Positions 37,495-45,392 of a DNA stretch of 64,000 bases are shown one piece after another. Below the pieces are notes generated by a model. It worked only from the letters and a program-made list of their open reading frames with translations. It ran no database searches and was not told where the DNA came from. Numbering within the stretch: position 1 is the stretch's first letter; each line of letters begins with the position of its first letter. The DNA comes from Antarcticirhabdus aurantiaca (lineage in GTDB: Bacteria; Pseudomonadota; Alphaproteobacteria; Rhizobiales; Rhizobiaceae): positions 81,350 to 145,349 of the forward strand of contig NZ_VTOM01000017.1 in NCBI RefSeq assembly GCF_009765365.1, given 5' to 3'. The translations under genes were made by a program, and so were the position numbers.

Positions 37495-39079
37495 TCTCCT
37501 GGCGCCCAAGGCGGCGCCCCGCGCTCCCCGCGACCTCTTCGCCGCTCCTGCGGCATCCACCGCGGCTCCGTCCGGCTACCAGCAGCCGACCCCGCCGCCG
37601 GGCATGGAGTACGATCCTGCCACCGGCCGCATGATCGACACGGCGCAGTGGGATCTCGTCCTGGAGCGCCAACGGCCCGGCTTGCTCGAACGGGTGCCCG
37701 GCGCCGCCGCTCGCACGGGACGCGTCGCCGACGACTTCGTGCGCGGCGCGGCGGATCTCGCTAGCTTCGGTTTCGCCGACGAGATCGCGGCCGGCGCGGG
37801 CGCGGCGGTTGGGAACGGCACCTACGAGCGGAACCTGGTCGCCGAGCGCCAGCGCGACGCTGAGGGTGGTGCCGCACGCCTTGCCGGCCAGATCGGCGGC
37901 GCCGTTCTCATGCCGGGCATGGCTGCGCGTTCCGTGACGGGCGCTGCGGCGCAGGGAATGGGCCAGGGTGCGCTTTACGGGTATGGTTCGGGCGAGGGAA
38001 GCGCCGCCAACCGGGCGGTCAATGCTGGTGTCGGAGCTATCTCCGGCGCGGCCGTGGGCGGCGCCGTGCGAGGCGTGACCAACGCCATCGGCAACAGGAT
38101 CGCCCGCGCCAGCATCCCGAACAACGAGGCGCTGCGCGAGGCCGCCGACCGCGCCTATCAGGTCGCCGACGAGGCAGGGATCGTCTACCGGCCCGACGCC
38201 ATGATGCGGCTCGGCCTGAACGTACAGCGCGACCTCGTTGAGGCGGGATACCACCCGAGCCTCCAGCCCCGGATCGCGACCGTCCTCGACGAGGTCGACC
38301 GTCTCGGCCAGGGCAACGTCACGCTGAAGGGTGTCGACGTGCTCCGCCGCATGGCGAGCGCCGCCGGATCGAGCATCGACCGATCGGAGCGGGCGCTGGC
38401 GACCCGCATCATCGGCCGCATCGACGACATGGTGGATAGGACCAGCGCAGACGACGTGGTGATGGGCGATGTCGCGCGCGGGACCGTCGCTCTGCGGGAC
38501 GCCCGGGACTACTGGAGCCGCCTGCGGAAGTCGGAGACGCTGGACGAGGCGGTGACGAAGGGCGAGCGCCGGGCGGCCTCCACGGGCACGGGCGGCAACG
38601 TCGACAACGCCGTCCGGCAGAACGTGCGCGGCATCCTAGAGCGTCCCGCAACATCTCGTGGCCTCACCGATGCCGAGCGGGCGGCCGGCGAGCGCGTCGT
38701 CCGCGGCACGAAGACCCAGAACGCCGCGCGCCTGGTCGGCAAGCTCTCGCCAGAGGGCAACGGCTTGATGCTCGCGCTCGGGGTCGGCGGCAGCCTCGCC
38801 CAACCCGGCTTCGGCGTGCCGGCGATGGTCGCGGGTGCGGTGGCGAAGCGGTTCGCCGATCGCGCCACCCCGGCCAACGTCCAGCGCATGAGCGAAACCA
38901 TTCGGTCGGGCGGCCTGACCTCGCGGGAGATCGTCGCCCGGGCGCTGATGGGTGAAGGACCGCCTGAGGTCGTGCAGTCGGTTCAGGAACTCATGCAGCG
39001 GGACGCGCTGGTCCGCGCCTTGGGTGCTCGGGCAGCAAGCATTGGGGCCGATCGGGCGATGGATGCGGTGAGGCGCTAG
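37484..39079 (+). CDS. Large Ala/Gly-rich protein, probable second ejection (internal virion) protein
   Basis: This 531-residue protein starts inside the end of the hydrolase gene (11-base overlap). A low-complexity Pro/Ala N terminus is followed by a glycine/alanine-rich amphipathic region around residues 80-200 (DLASFGFADEIAAGAGAAVG; GAISGAAVGGAVRGVTNAIG). A long helical part follows, rich in charged residues (VDVLRRMASAAGSSIDRSER). Such proteins partner the lysozyme-type ejection protein in short-tailed phages and related prophages, forming the conduit through the envelope. I infer that role from position and composition; no catalytic motif is seen. Confidence 0.7.
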   Translation: MPRDLLAPKAAPRAPRDLFAAPAASTAAPSGYQQPTPPPGMEYDPATGRMIDTAQWDLVLERQRPGLLERVPGAAARTGRVADDFVRGAADLASFGFADEIAAGAGAAVGNGTYERNLVAERQRDAEGGAARLAGQIGGAVLMPGMAARSVTGAAAQGMGQGALYGYGSGEGSAANRAVNAGVGAISGAAVGGAVRGVTNAIGNRIARASIPNNEALREAADRAYQVADEAGIVYRPDAMMRLGLNVQRDLVEAGYHPSLQPRIATVLDEVDRLGQGNVTLKGVDVLRRMASAAGSSIDRSERALATRIIGRIDDMVDRTSADDVVMGDVARGTVALRDARDYWSRLRKSETLDEAVTKGERRAASTGTGGNVDNAVRQNVRGILERPATSRGLTDAERAAGERVVRGTKTQNAARLVGKLSPEGNGLMLALGVGGSLAQPGFGVPAMVAGAVAKRFADRATPANVQRMSETIRSGGLTSREIVARALMGEGPPEVVQSVQELMQRDALVRALGARAASIGADRAMDAVRR

Positions 39080-39276
39080 GTGCCGCCCATGGCGATGTAG
39101 AACGAGACACCAAGGAAGCCGAAAACGCCAAGGAAGCCCCACAGGTAGACGCTTAGGTGCTCCTTCGCCTGCTCGCGTCGGCTGACCTGGACGCAGCACC
39201 AAACGAACGTGACCGTCAGGAGGTTGGCGCCGAGGACGGCGGCGAGGATGGTCCAGAAGAGAGTTTGCGAGGTCAT
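39076..39276 (-). CDS. Small membrane protein with two helices, 66 aa (holin-like by context)
   Basis: Two hydrophobic stretches (WTILAAVLGANLLTVTFVWC and VYLWGFLGVFGFLGVSFYIA) flank a charged loop, QVSRREQAKEH. Size and topology fit small holins or regulatory membrane peptides, but no family is recognised. It is antisense and overlaps the end of the upstream gene by four bases. ATG 39276 was chosen; the longer frame beyond it runs antisense through two other genes. Confidence 0.55.
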   Translation of the reverse strand: MTSQTLFWTILAAVLGANLLTVTFVWCCVQVSRREQAKEHLSVYLWGFLGVFGFLGVSFYIAMGGT

Positions 39277-39378
39277 AGGCTCAGGATCGGCCGGCGCAGG
39301 GATCAACGTCTCGGACTTTCGTCGTTCCGCCTGCCCGTGTCGACCCGACCTCAGGATTTGTTGTGAAAGGCAGTCAAC

Positions 39379-39738
39379 ATGACCAACGCTTCCGCTCCCT
39401 TCGTTCCCACCGCCGCCGATGTCGGCCGTGAGCTGGGCCGTTACGTTGAAGCGCCGTATGGCGGCACCTTCGATCCCGACATCTGCCGAGCCTTCGTGTT
39501 CGGCATGTTGCAAGCGCCGAGCCTGTCGCCTGCCGACGCGCTGGCGCTCGTCTCGTGGGCGTCGGTGCTCCTGCCGCACGCCATCGCGCAGATGCCCGAC
39601 GACGAGGAGCCGACCGGCGGCCCGAAAGCCAACGTCTCGCAGGCTGCGGCTATGATGGCGCGCGCCGTCGCAGCCCTTGAGACCTCGACCGGCATCGCTG
39701 GCGAGGCCTTCATCGGCACGTTCAGCACCCGCAACTGA
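39379..39738 (+). CDS. Hypothetical protein, 119 aa
   Basis: A soluble, alanine-rich, mainly helical protein: FVPTAADVGRELGRYVEAPY then FVFGMLQAPSLSPADALALV. No family recognised. GAAAGG precedes the ATG by nine bases. It opens a run of four small genes ending in the TerS-like gene, all in the same direction with gaps of 0-19 bases, suggesting one operon. Confidence 0.6.
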   Translation: MTNASAPFVPTAADVGRELGRYVEAPYGGTFDPDICRAFVFGMLQAPSLSPADALALVSWASVLLPHAIAQMPDDEEPTGGPKANVSQAAAMMARAVAALETSTGIAGEAFIGTFSTRN

Positions 39739-39750
39739 GGAGTAGACACG

Positions 39751-40011
39751 ATGAGCACACTTCGTACCCGCCTGCGGCAGATCGAAAAGCGAGTGGAGGC
39801 CGAGAGCCGCGAGGGCCGGCTGATCGTGCTTCAGGACGGCGAGCCCGGCGACGACGCCATGGTTGCCTTTCTCAGCGCCCAGGGCATGGCCAGGACAAAG
39901 GCGGACCAAGTCGTTCATTTCCGCACGATCTATGAGAACCGTGACGGCAGCGACCAGCCTTGCGGCCCTATGCACCTCCTCGGCGTCACACCTCTTGCGA
40001 GCCGGTTCTGA
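39751..40011 (+). CDS. Hypothetical protein, 86 aa
   Basis: The N terminus is a basic heptad-like helix (MSTLRTRLRQIEKRVEAE), followed by RLIVLQDGEPGD and a compact C-terminal part. Its layout (basic helix, then a strand, then an acidic loop) resembles the next gene, so the two may be paralogues. Its stop overlaps the next start (TGATG). Confidence 0.6.
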   Translation: MSTLRTRLRQIEKRVEAESREGRLIVLQDGEPGDDAMVAFLSAQGMARTKADQVVHFRTIYENRDGSDQPCGPMHLLGVTPLASRF

Positions 40012-40256
40012 TGGCTGCCCTCGCGAGCCAGTTGGCGAAGCTGGAAAGGCGCTTCACCGCCGTCCAGCGCCCTCGTGGGCGCGTGTTCGAGTGCATCGTG
40101 CGGCGGGGCCACGAAGAGCCCGACCGTGCCGCTGCTTATGCCGCCCTCGGCTTCATGCCCGATGCTGATGACGTGGAGATCATGCGCGTGGTCGTCACGC
40201 CGGCCGGGCAGACGCCTTCCAGCATCGTGCCGCGGGCGCAGCTCTGGCCATACTGA
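40011..40256 (+). CDS. Hypothetical protein, 81 aa, possible paralogue of its neighbour
   Basis: Starts with LASQLAKLERRFTAVQRPRG and RVFECIVRRGHEEPDRA, matching the order helix, basic patch, strand and acidic loop of the preceding protein. No family name is recognised. It starts within the upstream stop (TGATG) and is followed by the TerS-like gene 19 bases later. Confidence 0.6.
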   Translation: MAALASQLAKLERRFTAVQRPRGRVFECIVRRGHEEPDRAAAYAALGFMPDADDVEIMRVVVTPAGQTPSSIVPRAQLWPY

Positions 40257-40275
40257 CTGAATAGAGGATCATCCG

Positions 40276-40728
40276 ATGTCACAGCATGGAGGCGCGAGGG
40301 CCGGGGCGGGCCGAAAGCCGGGAGCTGCCACACGGCGCACATCCGACTTGGTGGCGAGCCTGATGGAGACCGGCAAGTCCCCTGTCGAGTATCTGGTCGA
40401 CCTCTACCGCGACGAGAACGCGGACGCCAAGGATAGGGCATGGGCCGCCAACGCGGCGGCGCCGTACATGCACCCGCGCATAGCGCCGGCCGCATCGAAG
40501 GTGGTGCTGGATCTGCCGGACACCTCGACGCCCGCGGGAGTGAAGGAGGCGATCGGCGCAGTGATCAAGGCTGTTGCGGCAGGGGAGATCGCCCCCGCCG
40601 AGGGCCAGCATCTGGTGTCGATCATCGAGGCGCAGCGCAAGGCCATCGAGACGACGGACCTTGCCAGCCGCATGGAGGCGCTGGTTGAGGCGTTGGAGGC
40701 CAAGGAGGCGTCATCCGGGCGGCGGTGA
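40276..40728 (+). CDS. Small-terminase-like DNA-binding protein
   Basis: A 150-residue protein. The N-terminal GGARAGAGRKPGAATRRTSD is the basic start of many phage small terminase proteins, followed by SPVEYLVDLYRDENADAKDR and AANAAAPYMHPRIAPA, also seen in that group. The C-terminal half (DLPDTSTPAGVKEAIGAVIK; EAQRKAIETTDLASRMEALV) is helical. TerS selects DNA for packaging; satellites use their own TerS with a helper's large subunit. No large terminase follows, and a hairpin and an antisense gene come next. Other DNA-binding roles are possible. Confidence 0.6.
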   Translation: MSQHGGARAGAGRKPGAATRRTSDLVASLMETGKSPVEYLVDLYRDENADAKDRAWAANAAAPYMHPRIAPAASKVVLDLPDTSTPAGVKEAIGAVIKAVAAGEIAPAEGQHLVSIIEAQRKAIETTDLASRMEALVEALEAKEASSGRR

Positions 40729-40912
40729 GTTGATAGAAATCATACTCAGTCAAGGGGAGGTCATCCGCGCATAGCCGTGGCGGTGCTGTTCGTGGTGGGG
40801 ATGATGTCGGCTGCTTGGTTGGCAACCGTTAGCTCTCCGTGACACGTGCCTAACCGCCACCTAAGCTGCTGGCGCGGGTCATGACGGCCCGAACCTCATG
40901 CCCCGCCGCGAG

Positions 40913-40943
40913 GCCCGTCACTCCTTCCGCGGAAGTGGCGGGC
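40913..40943 (+). terminator. Possible terminator after the TerS-like operon
   Basis: A nine-bp stem with one G:T pair (40913-40921 with 40935-40943) is followed by TTCGTCATTTC. It lies about 185 bases past the TerS-like stop and before the antisense RMF-like gene. Confidence 0.4.
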
Positions 40944-40964
40944 TTCGTCATTTCGGGCCGGCCG

Positions 40965-41174
40965 TCACAATCCGCTTATGATCGTTGACCCTATAGCCCG
41001 TCGCCGCGGCTCATCCGCAGCTTCGTCACGATCTAACTCCGCGTTCCAACCGCAGCACCACCATCGATGCTCCGTGGCCTCTCGTGGATAGGGATTGTCA
41101 CTTCGCTGAAGATCCTGCCGATAGGCTTCTATACCCTCATGAACGACCATGCTCTGGTCGAGGCTTTCTACCAT
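40965..41174 (-). CDS. Ribosome-modulation-factor-like small protein (first of two)
   Basis: This 69-residue protein contains HEGIEAYRQDLQRSDNPYP, then HRWWCCGWNAE. The order G..AYR, NPY and W..GW is the pattern of the RMF fold, which in enterobacteria dimerises stationary-phase ribosomes. ATG 41174 was chosen because GAGGG lies about eight bases upstream; in-frame starts exist to 41261. It is a single gene on the reverse strand between two rightward units. Whether it binds ribosomes is untested; such proteins recur in rhizobial genomes and phages. Confidence 0.65.
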   Translation of the reverse strand: MVESLDQSMVVHEGIEAYRQDLQRSDNPYPREATEHRWWCCGWNAELDRDEAADEPRRRAIGSTIISGL

Positions 41175-41381
41175 CAAGGCGCCCTCCATTCGCGTCAGAT
41201 ACGGATGTGGCCGTCGATCGGACGCATGTCGGGTCGCATCAGCACCACGCTCGCCCAGCAAAATCTCCGATGGGAGGCTTTGACGTCATGTCTGCTTGAT
41301 CTGCCGTAGGGTGATCACCTACCGTTCAGGTGTAGTTCGATATGAGTCGCGCTCTACGCTGTGAGAAATGAGGGGGATCGG

Positions 41382-41756
41382 ATGAGACATATAGCTTTGG
41401 GAGCAGTTCTTCTGCTCGCTTTGGCAGGTTGCACATCAACGGGGTCGAGCGGCTCTGACGCGGCTTCCGCTCCAGCTGCAGCAAGCGAGGATCGCTCGGC
41501 ATTCGTTGGCAACTGGTCCGGCAGCCTGACGAGCGGCGATCCGATCACCGTCTCGGTGCCTGCTTCTGGCAATCCGAGCTACAGCTACAACGGCGACAGG
41601 GTTCCCGTGCGCTCGGCTCGCTTGTCCGGTGGGTCACTGGTGCTGACCGTTGGTTCCGGTGGCGGCACGGTCACGCTGACCCCGCAAGGTAAGCAGCTCG
41701 GCCTCGCTTATCGCTTCCGCGGCAACAGCGCTTCTGGCGTGCTCTCGCGCGCCTGA
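41382..41756 (+). CDS. Small lipoprotein
   Basis: A 124-residue protein with a type II signal: MRHIALGAVLLLALAGC has the lipobox LALAGC with lipidated cysteine at residue 17. A serine/alanine linker leads to a beta-rich domain (FVGNWSGSLTSGDPITVSVP, SLVLTVGSGGGTVTLTPQGK). AGGGGGATCGG precedes ATG 41382. A strong terminator follows. It would be anchored to the outer membrane; function unknown. Confidence 0.75.
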   Translation: MRHIALGAVLLLALAGCTSTGSSGSDAASAPAAASEDRSAFVGNWSGSLTSGDPITVSVPASGNPSYSYNGDRVPVRSARLSGGSLVLTVGSGGGTVTLTPQGKQLGLAYRFRGNSASGVLSRA

Positions 41757-41777
41757 TCTGGGTCCAAGCAGATTTGG

Positions 41778-41810
41778 CCCCGTCGCATCATCCCCGATGC
41801 GGCGGGGTTT
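41778..41810 (+). terminator. Rho-independent terminator of the lipoprotein gene
   Basis: A 12-bp stem with one G:T pair (41778-41789 with 41796-41807) is followed by four T residues, 22 bases past the stop codon. Confidence 0.8.
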
Positions 41811-41891
41811 TGTCGTCAGTCAGGTTCAGGCAAGTGCGCCATAGCAGCTTGTCACTGCGGGTGCCCTTTTGGGAATTCGCCACCCGCAAGC

Positions 41892-41925
41892 AGCCCGCTT
41901 CCTTCGCACGGGGAAGCGGGCTTTT
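41892..41925 (+). terminator. Second terminator-like hairpin in the 41757-42205 gap
   Basis: An 11-bp perfect stem (41892-41902 with 41912-41922) leads into CTTTTCCGTTTT. No gene lies between this hairpin and the previous one, so it may end a short untranslated RNA of about 80-110 bases. The rest of this 450-base gap (to 42205) shows no convincing gene on either strand. Confidence 0.55.
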
Positions 41926-42205
41926 CCGTTTTAGCCCTCCCGATGCGGGAGCAGGACCAGCCGCTCGACCATCCGGCCTCAGTATCCTGCCTTTCGCTGC
42001 GCCAGATGCGCGTTGGCCGCCCGCTGCGCCTGATCCGACGAGATCGCCATGCGCCTGTCACGGTCAGGTGCCTCCACCTTGAAGTCGGCCGTCTCGCCAA
42101 GTCGCACACAGATGAGTTCGAGCAGCCAGCGGACACAGCGCGCGGCAGCAGGACGATGTTGGGTCGATCGCCCCGCCGCCGACCAGAGAGCTCACAGCAT
42201 AGCGG

Positions 42206-42700
42206 CTAGGGAGATGTCCCCTCGCAAATTTCGTTCTTGAAGCGGGCATAGGCGGTCAGTAGCTCGTCCTTGGAGGCCACATTGCTCTCCAGGATCATCG
42301 GGTCGCACTCGCCGGCTTGGCTGGACGAGCACTGCAGGCCATTGAACTTGACCGTGCGCAGAACCCCGTCTGGATCCTCGGTGACCTCAAGCGCCGACAC
42401 CTGCGAGTAGTCGAGGGTCAGAGTGTCGCTGTCTCGGCCATCAGCTGCGAACTCCATCGTGTAGATGCATGGCGCGATCTGCGTCACCGTGATCTGACCT
42501 TTCGTGCCCGACAGATCCGTCTCGAACACCGCAGGCGAGGCGCTCGTCCGCGTGGCGGTGTACTTCATCCCGCCGCCTTCGCTGACAAAGCCGTCCTTTA
42601 TGCCGCTGACGAAGAGGGCGACGTTCTCTTCCGCTGTTTGGGACCATGCCGGGCTTGCGCCCGCAACGAAGAGCAAAGTGCAGGCAGCCACAGTTCTCAT
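42206..42700 (-). CDS. Exported hypothetical protein, 164 aa
   Basis: A signal peptide (MRTVAACTLLFVAGASPAWS) with likely cleavage at WSQ precedes a soluble, beta-rich domain with three or four cysteines (IAPCIYTMEF, NGLQCSSSQAGECDPM, NEICEGTSP), suggesting disulphides in the periplasm. No family recognised. Its start overlaps the stop of the upstream gene (ATGA), so the two are coupled. Confidence 0.7.
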   Translation of the reverse strand: MRTVAACTLLFVAGASPAWSQTAEENVALFVSGIKDGFVSEGGGMKYTATRTSASPAVFETDLSGTKGQITVTQIAPCIYTMEFAADGRDSDTLTLDYSQVSALEVTEDPDGVLRTVKFNGLQCSSSQAGECDPMILESNVASKDELLTAYARFKNEICEGTSP

Positions 42701-43023
42701 GAGACCTCCGGGAGCGTCAGGGCTGCATGGAGGTTCATCGGCGATTGATCGTCTACCTTCGAATGACCCTTGCGCGCTCTTGCGCTTACGCCATAGCCGA
42801 GAACAGGGCGTTTCTCGTAGGAGAGGTCGGCTACGGACATTTGTCTAATCGCCGCCAGCACGTCGCGTCCGGCAGGCGTCAGACGCGCTCGCTTAGGCCA
42901 GTCTTCCTTGCCGTGCCACTCCGCCCAGCCGCGCAGCATCATGCGCCGGACGACATCGATCATCGGGCCGGGCAGATCGTTGAAGGCGCGGCCTACGTCG
43001 CCCGTCTGGTCCATGAAGCGCAA
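42697..43023 (-). CDS. Small winged-helix-like hypothetical protein, 108 aa
   Basis: A soluble protein with MMLRGWAEWHGKEDWPKRAR then LTPAGRDVLAAIRQM, which resembles the last helix and wing of a PadR/MarR-like domain; the recognition helix is not obvious. It overlaps the exported-protein gene by four bases and is divergent from the LuxR-type regulator. Confidence that it is a gene comes mainly from this coupling. Confidence 0.55.
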   Translation of the reverse strand: MRFMDQTGDVGRAFNDLPGPMIDVVRRMMLRGWAEWHGKEDWPKRARLTPAGRDVLAAIRQMSVADLSYEKRPVLGYGVSARARKGHSKVDDQSPMNLHAALTLPEVS

Positions 43024-43122
43024 AGCTGCGATCGGCTACGACGTTGGATAGACGTCAGATGCCCCACAACGTAGGTTTCGCACAGTCGGCTTGCGAAGCT
43101 GACGGAGTTGCCCGAGGGCCGC

Positions 43123-44238
43123 ATGGAAGAGGCTGCATTCTCAACGCTGATCGAGCGTTGCTACGACACTGCCTTCGATGCAGGTGGCTGGCCGGACTTG
43201 CTGCAGGACATGGCGACCGCCTTTGACTGCGTCGGCGTCAACGTCGTTCAGATGGGTGGCGGCGAGCCCCTCGTGGCGTACTCGCCCAGCATCGCCCATG
43301 CTGCCTCAGCCTACGCATCGGAGTGGGTCGGGCGCGACCCATGGCTCGCGTACATGCTGCGCCATCGACCCGGCGCCGGCTTCTATGTCGACACCGACTA
43401 CATCGCTGCCGACGTTCGAGCTCGCGACCCCTTCTATCAGGACTTCCGTCGCTCACTGGGCATGTCGAGCACCTTGTCCCTGATCCTGCGGCCCTATGAG
43501 GGCATGCAGCTCGGGCTGGGAGCCTCGCGCACCAGGCATTCCGAGTTCGTGCCACAGCAGGAGCGAGAGCGCTTCGCCGCGCTCGGGCGGCACCTGGCAC
43601 GTGCCGCCACCCTTAGCTTCCGTCTCAATGCTGCCGAAACGCTCAACAGGAGCCTCGTCGATCAGCTGGCACGCTTCGACTGCGCCGTGGCAGTCGTCAG
43701 CAAGGGCGGTAAGCTCCTGCGCAGCAACAGCTTGCTGTACGGCCTTGAGGCCGATGGCCTGATGATCCGCCGCGGGCGCCTCGTGTCAGGACAGCCTGCT
43801 CTCCAGACGCGGCTCGATTGCTACATCACACAGGCGTTGGCGAGCCCGACGCAAGCGTCGCCCCCTGAGGTGCTCGCTCTTCCAAGACCCGGGAGCGCTC
43901 TGCCGCTGTTGGTGCGAGCTGTCTTCCTCGGCGTTCAAGTTGCTGATCAGCGCCTCGGTTTGGCTGAGCCGGCCGTGGTCCTCTTGGTTCTGAAACCGGA
44001 TATGTCGGGATACCCATCGCTCGATCAGGTGCTGGTCGCTCTTGGCCTCACGCGCGGGCAGGCGCGCTTCGCCCTTGCGGTCGGTGCTGGGCACTCGCTG
44101 AAGGAGGCGGCGGAGCTGTTCAAGGTCAGTGACGAAACAGCGCGTAGCATGCTCAAGCAGGTCTACGCGCGCCTCGGCATCAACCGCCAGAGCCAGCTCG
44201 CGCGCCTCATCGCGAAGGTCTCCCCACTTCACCGGTGA
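43123..44238 (+). CDS. LuxR-family helix-turn-helix regulator
   Basis: A 371-residue protein. The C-terminal 65 residues are a LuxR-type HTH: GLTRGQARFALAVGAGHSLK, EAAELFKVSDETARSMLKQV, YARLGINRQSQLARL. The N-terminal 170 residues (STLIERCYDTAFDAGGWPDL; FYVDTDYIAADVRARDPFYQ) match the sensory part common to many rhizobial LuxR proteins of unknown ligand, not a typical acyl-homoserine-lactone domain. ATG 43123 has GAGGG upstream; a TTG at 43108 is less likely. It is divergent from gene 42697-43023. Confidence 0.85.
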   Translation: MEEAAFSTLIERCYDTAFDAGGWPDLLQDMATAFDCVGVNVVQMGGGEPLVAYSPSIAHAASAYASEWVGRDPWLAYMLRHRPGAGFYVDTDYIAADVRARDPFYQDFRRSLGMSSTLSLILRPYEGMQLGLGASRTRHSEFVPQQERERFAALGRHLARAATLSFRLNAAETLNRSLVDQLARFDCAVAVVSKGGKLLRSNSLLYGLEADGLMIRRGRLVSGQPALQTRLDCYITQALASPTQASPPEVLALPRPGSALPLLVRAVFLGVQVADQRLGLAEPAVVLLVLKPDMSGYPSLDQVLVALGLTRGQARFALAVGAGHSLKEAAELFKVSDETARSMLKQVYARLGINRQSQLARLIAKVSPLHR

Positions 44239-44602
44239 TCAGCACAGGTGCCAGGTTCGCGCTGGCGTCAGCTTGCGCAAGGGAAGGGCTTGCGAGACAT
44301 CGCGGTCTGCGGCTCGTGGTGCTCCGAGATGATGAGCACGGCCGGTCCGACGGGGAAAGATAGCTGGACGCCCGCGAACGGGCGCCCAGCCACAGGCAAC
44401 TGATCAGGAAGGGACGGGACCGACCAGCCGCTTCTCGAGATGAGATGCGGCTTGAATAGGCGTTGTGATCTGAACCGCGGATGAAGCGCGCGTTCATCCG
44501 CCGACGGCGCTCAGCACGGCCCTGTAGGCGGGTGCAGAACTTCCCGGAACGCCATGCTGCCCTGCCAGCTTTCACGCGCTCGACCTGTTTGAAGGATCTA
44601 AC
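44239..44602. other. Gene-poor stretch after the LuxR-type gene
   Basis: About 360 bases with no supported gene on either strand. An 11-bp hairpin with one mismatch lies at 44364-44389 but lacks a T-run; it could end the LuxR-type transcript. The promoter of gene 44603 should lie near the right end. Confidence 0.4.
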
Positions 44603-44806
44603 ATGTCAGTGCATTCAATTGATGAGCTCGAGGCAGAGGCCACCAGCATGCGTGGCCGGCAGCTGACCGCAGAGGAGAAGGCTGCGATTTCAGAGGAGCT
44701 GCTAGGCGGTCGCCTCAGACCCGATATGGGCAAGCGGCCGCTCAAGAACGTGCTCCGGCGCGCCATCGACAGCGTCCGTCCGGGCAAGACGCGTCACTCC
44801 AACTAG
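44603..44806 (+). CDS. Small hypothetical protein, 67 aa
   Basis: A charged, helical protein: SIDELEAEATSMRGRQLTAE then EKAAISEELLGGRLRPDMG, with a basic tail. GAAGGA lies about six bases before the ATG, supporting a real start. No family recognised. Confidence 0.55.
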   Translation: MSVHSIDELEAEATSMRGRQLTAEEKAAISEELLGGRLRPDMGKRPLKNVLRRAIDSVRPGKTRHSN

Positions 44807-44897
44807 CGGCCGAGCGGATCCGGATGGAGCGGGGTCAACCAGGGGCAATGAGATATTGCCCTTGGCTGAGCTTCTGTTTCGCTTCGCTGCCGATCGC

Positions 44898-44987
44898 TCA
44901 GACGAGCATGATCAGCACAGCCGGCACCATGAAGACCACCATCGCGGCCAGGACACCGAGCGCAGGAGACCGCTTGATCGTGTCCAT
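44898..44987 (-). CDS. Single-helix membrane microprotein, 29 aa
   Basis: Sequence MDTIKRSPALGVLAAMVVFM continues with VPAVLIMLV. It is a short positive N terminus followed by about 20 hydrophobic residues, so it would insert in the inner membrane with the N terminus inside. GAGGAG lies about seven bases before the ATG. It resembles small type I toxin or regulatory peptides in size and form, but no antisense RNA was identified. Confidence 0.5.
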   Translation of the reverse strand: MDTIKRSPALGVLAAMVVFMVPAVLIMLV

Positions 44988-45100
44988 TGGATTACTCCTC
45001 AGCGGGTTGCATCAGGAGCAGGGTGGTTGGTTAGGCTTAACGGGTGGTTACCCGGGTGGCCGGTTTCGCGAACCGGGACCGGCCTAGAGGGCGGACGCCC

Positions 45101-45304
45101 TTACTTGCACGTCTCGGCAGTGCCGCCATTCGCAATGCATTTCTCACGAGCCTTCCTGGCGCGGCTGTTCACGTTCTGCCGCGCAAGCTGGAACGAGCCG
45201 TCATCGAGCAGGACGCGCTCAGAAGCCGGGCTGGGATGGCGCTGATCGAGAGCGCCAGCCGGAGCGGTAGCGGCAAGCGCCACCGTGAGAACGATCGACA
45301 GCAT
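45101..45304 (-). CDS. Small exported protein, 67 aa
   Basis: A signal peptide (MLSIVLTVALAATAPAGA) is followed by a 48-residue mature part rich in basic residues with two cysteines near the C terminus (EKCIANGGTAETCK), likely forming a disulphide. GAAGGACC precedes the ATG. Function unknown. Confidence 0.65.
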   Translation of the reverse strand: MLSIVLTVALAATAPAGALDQRHPSPASERVLLDDGSFQLARQNVNSRARKAREKCIANGGTAETCK

Positions 45305-45392
45305 TGGGGTCCTTCATTACGCGCGGCGATTGGCGCACGTTTGAGGGGCCGCATCAAGATCGTCACCGCGATCTACGTTGTCCACGAGCTGA

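Noticed and set aside
41979..42050. 23-codon reverse-strand frame in the 41757-42205 gap
   Set aside because: The ribosome-binding site is weak and nothing supports coupling or conservation.
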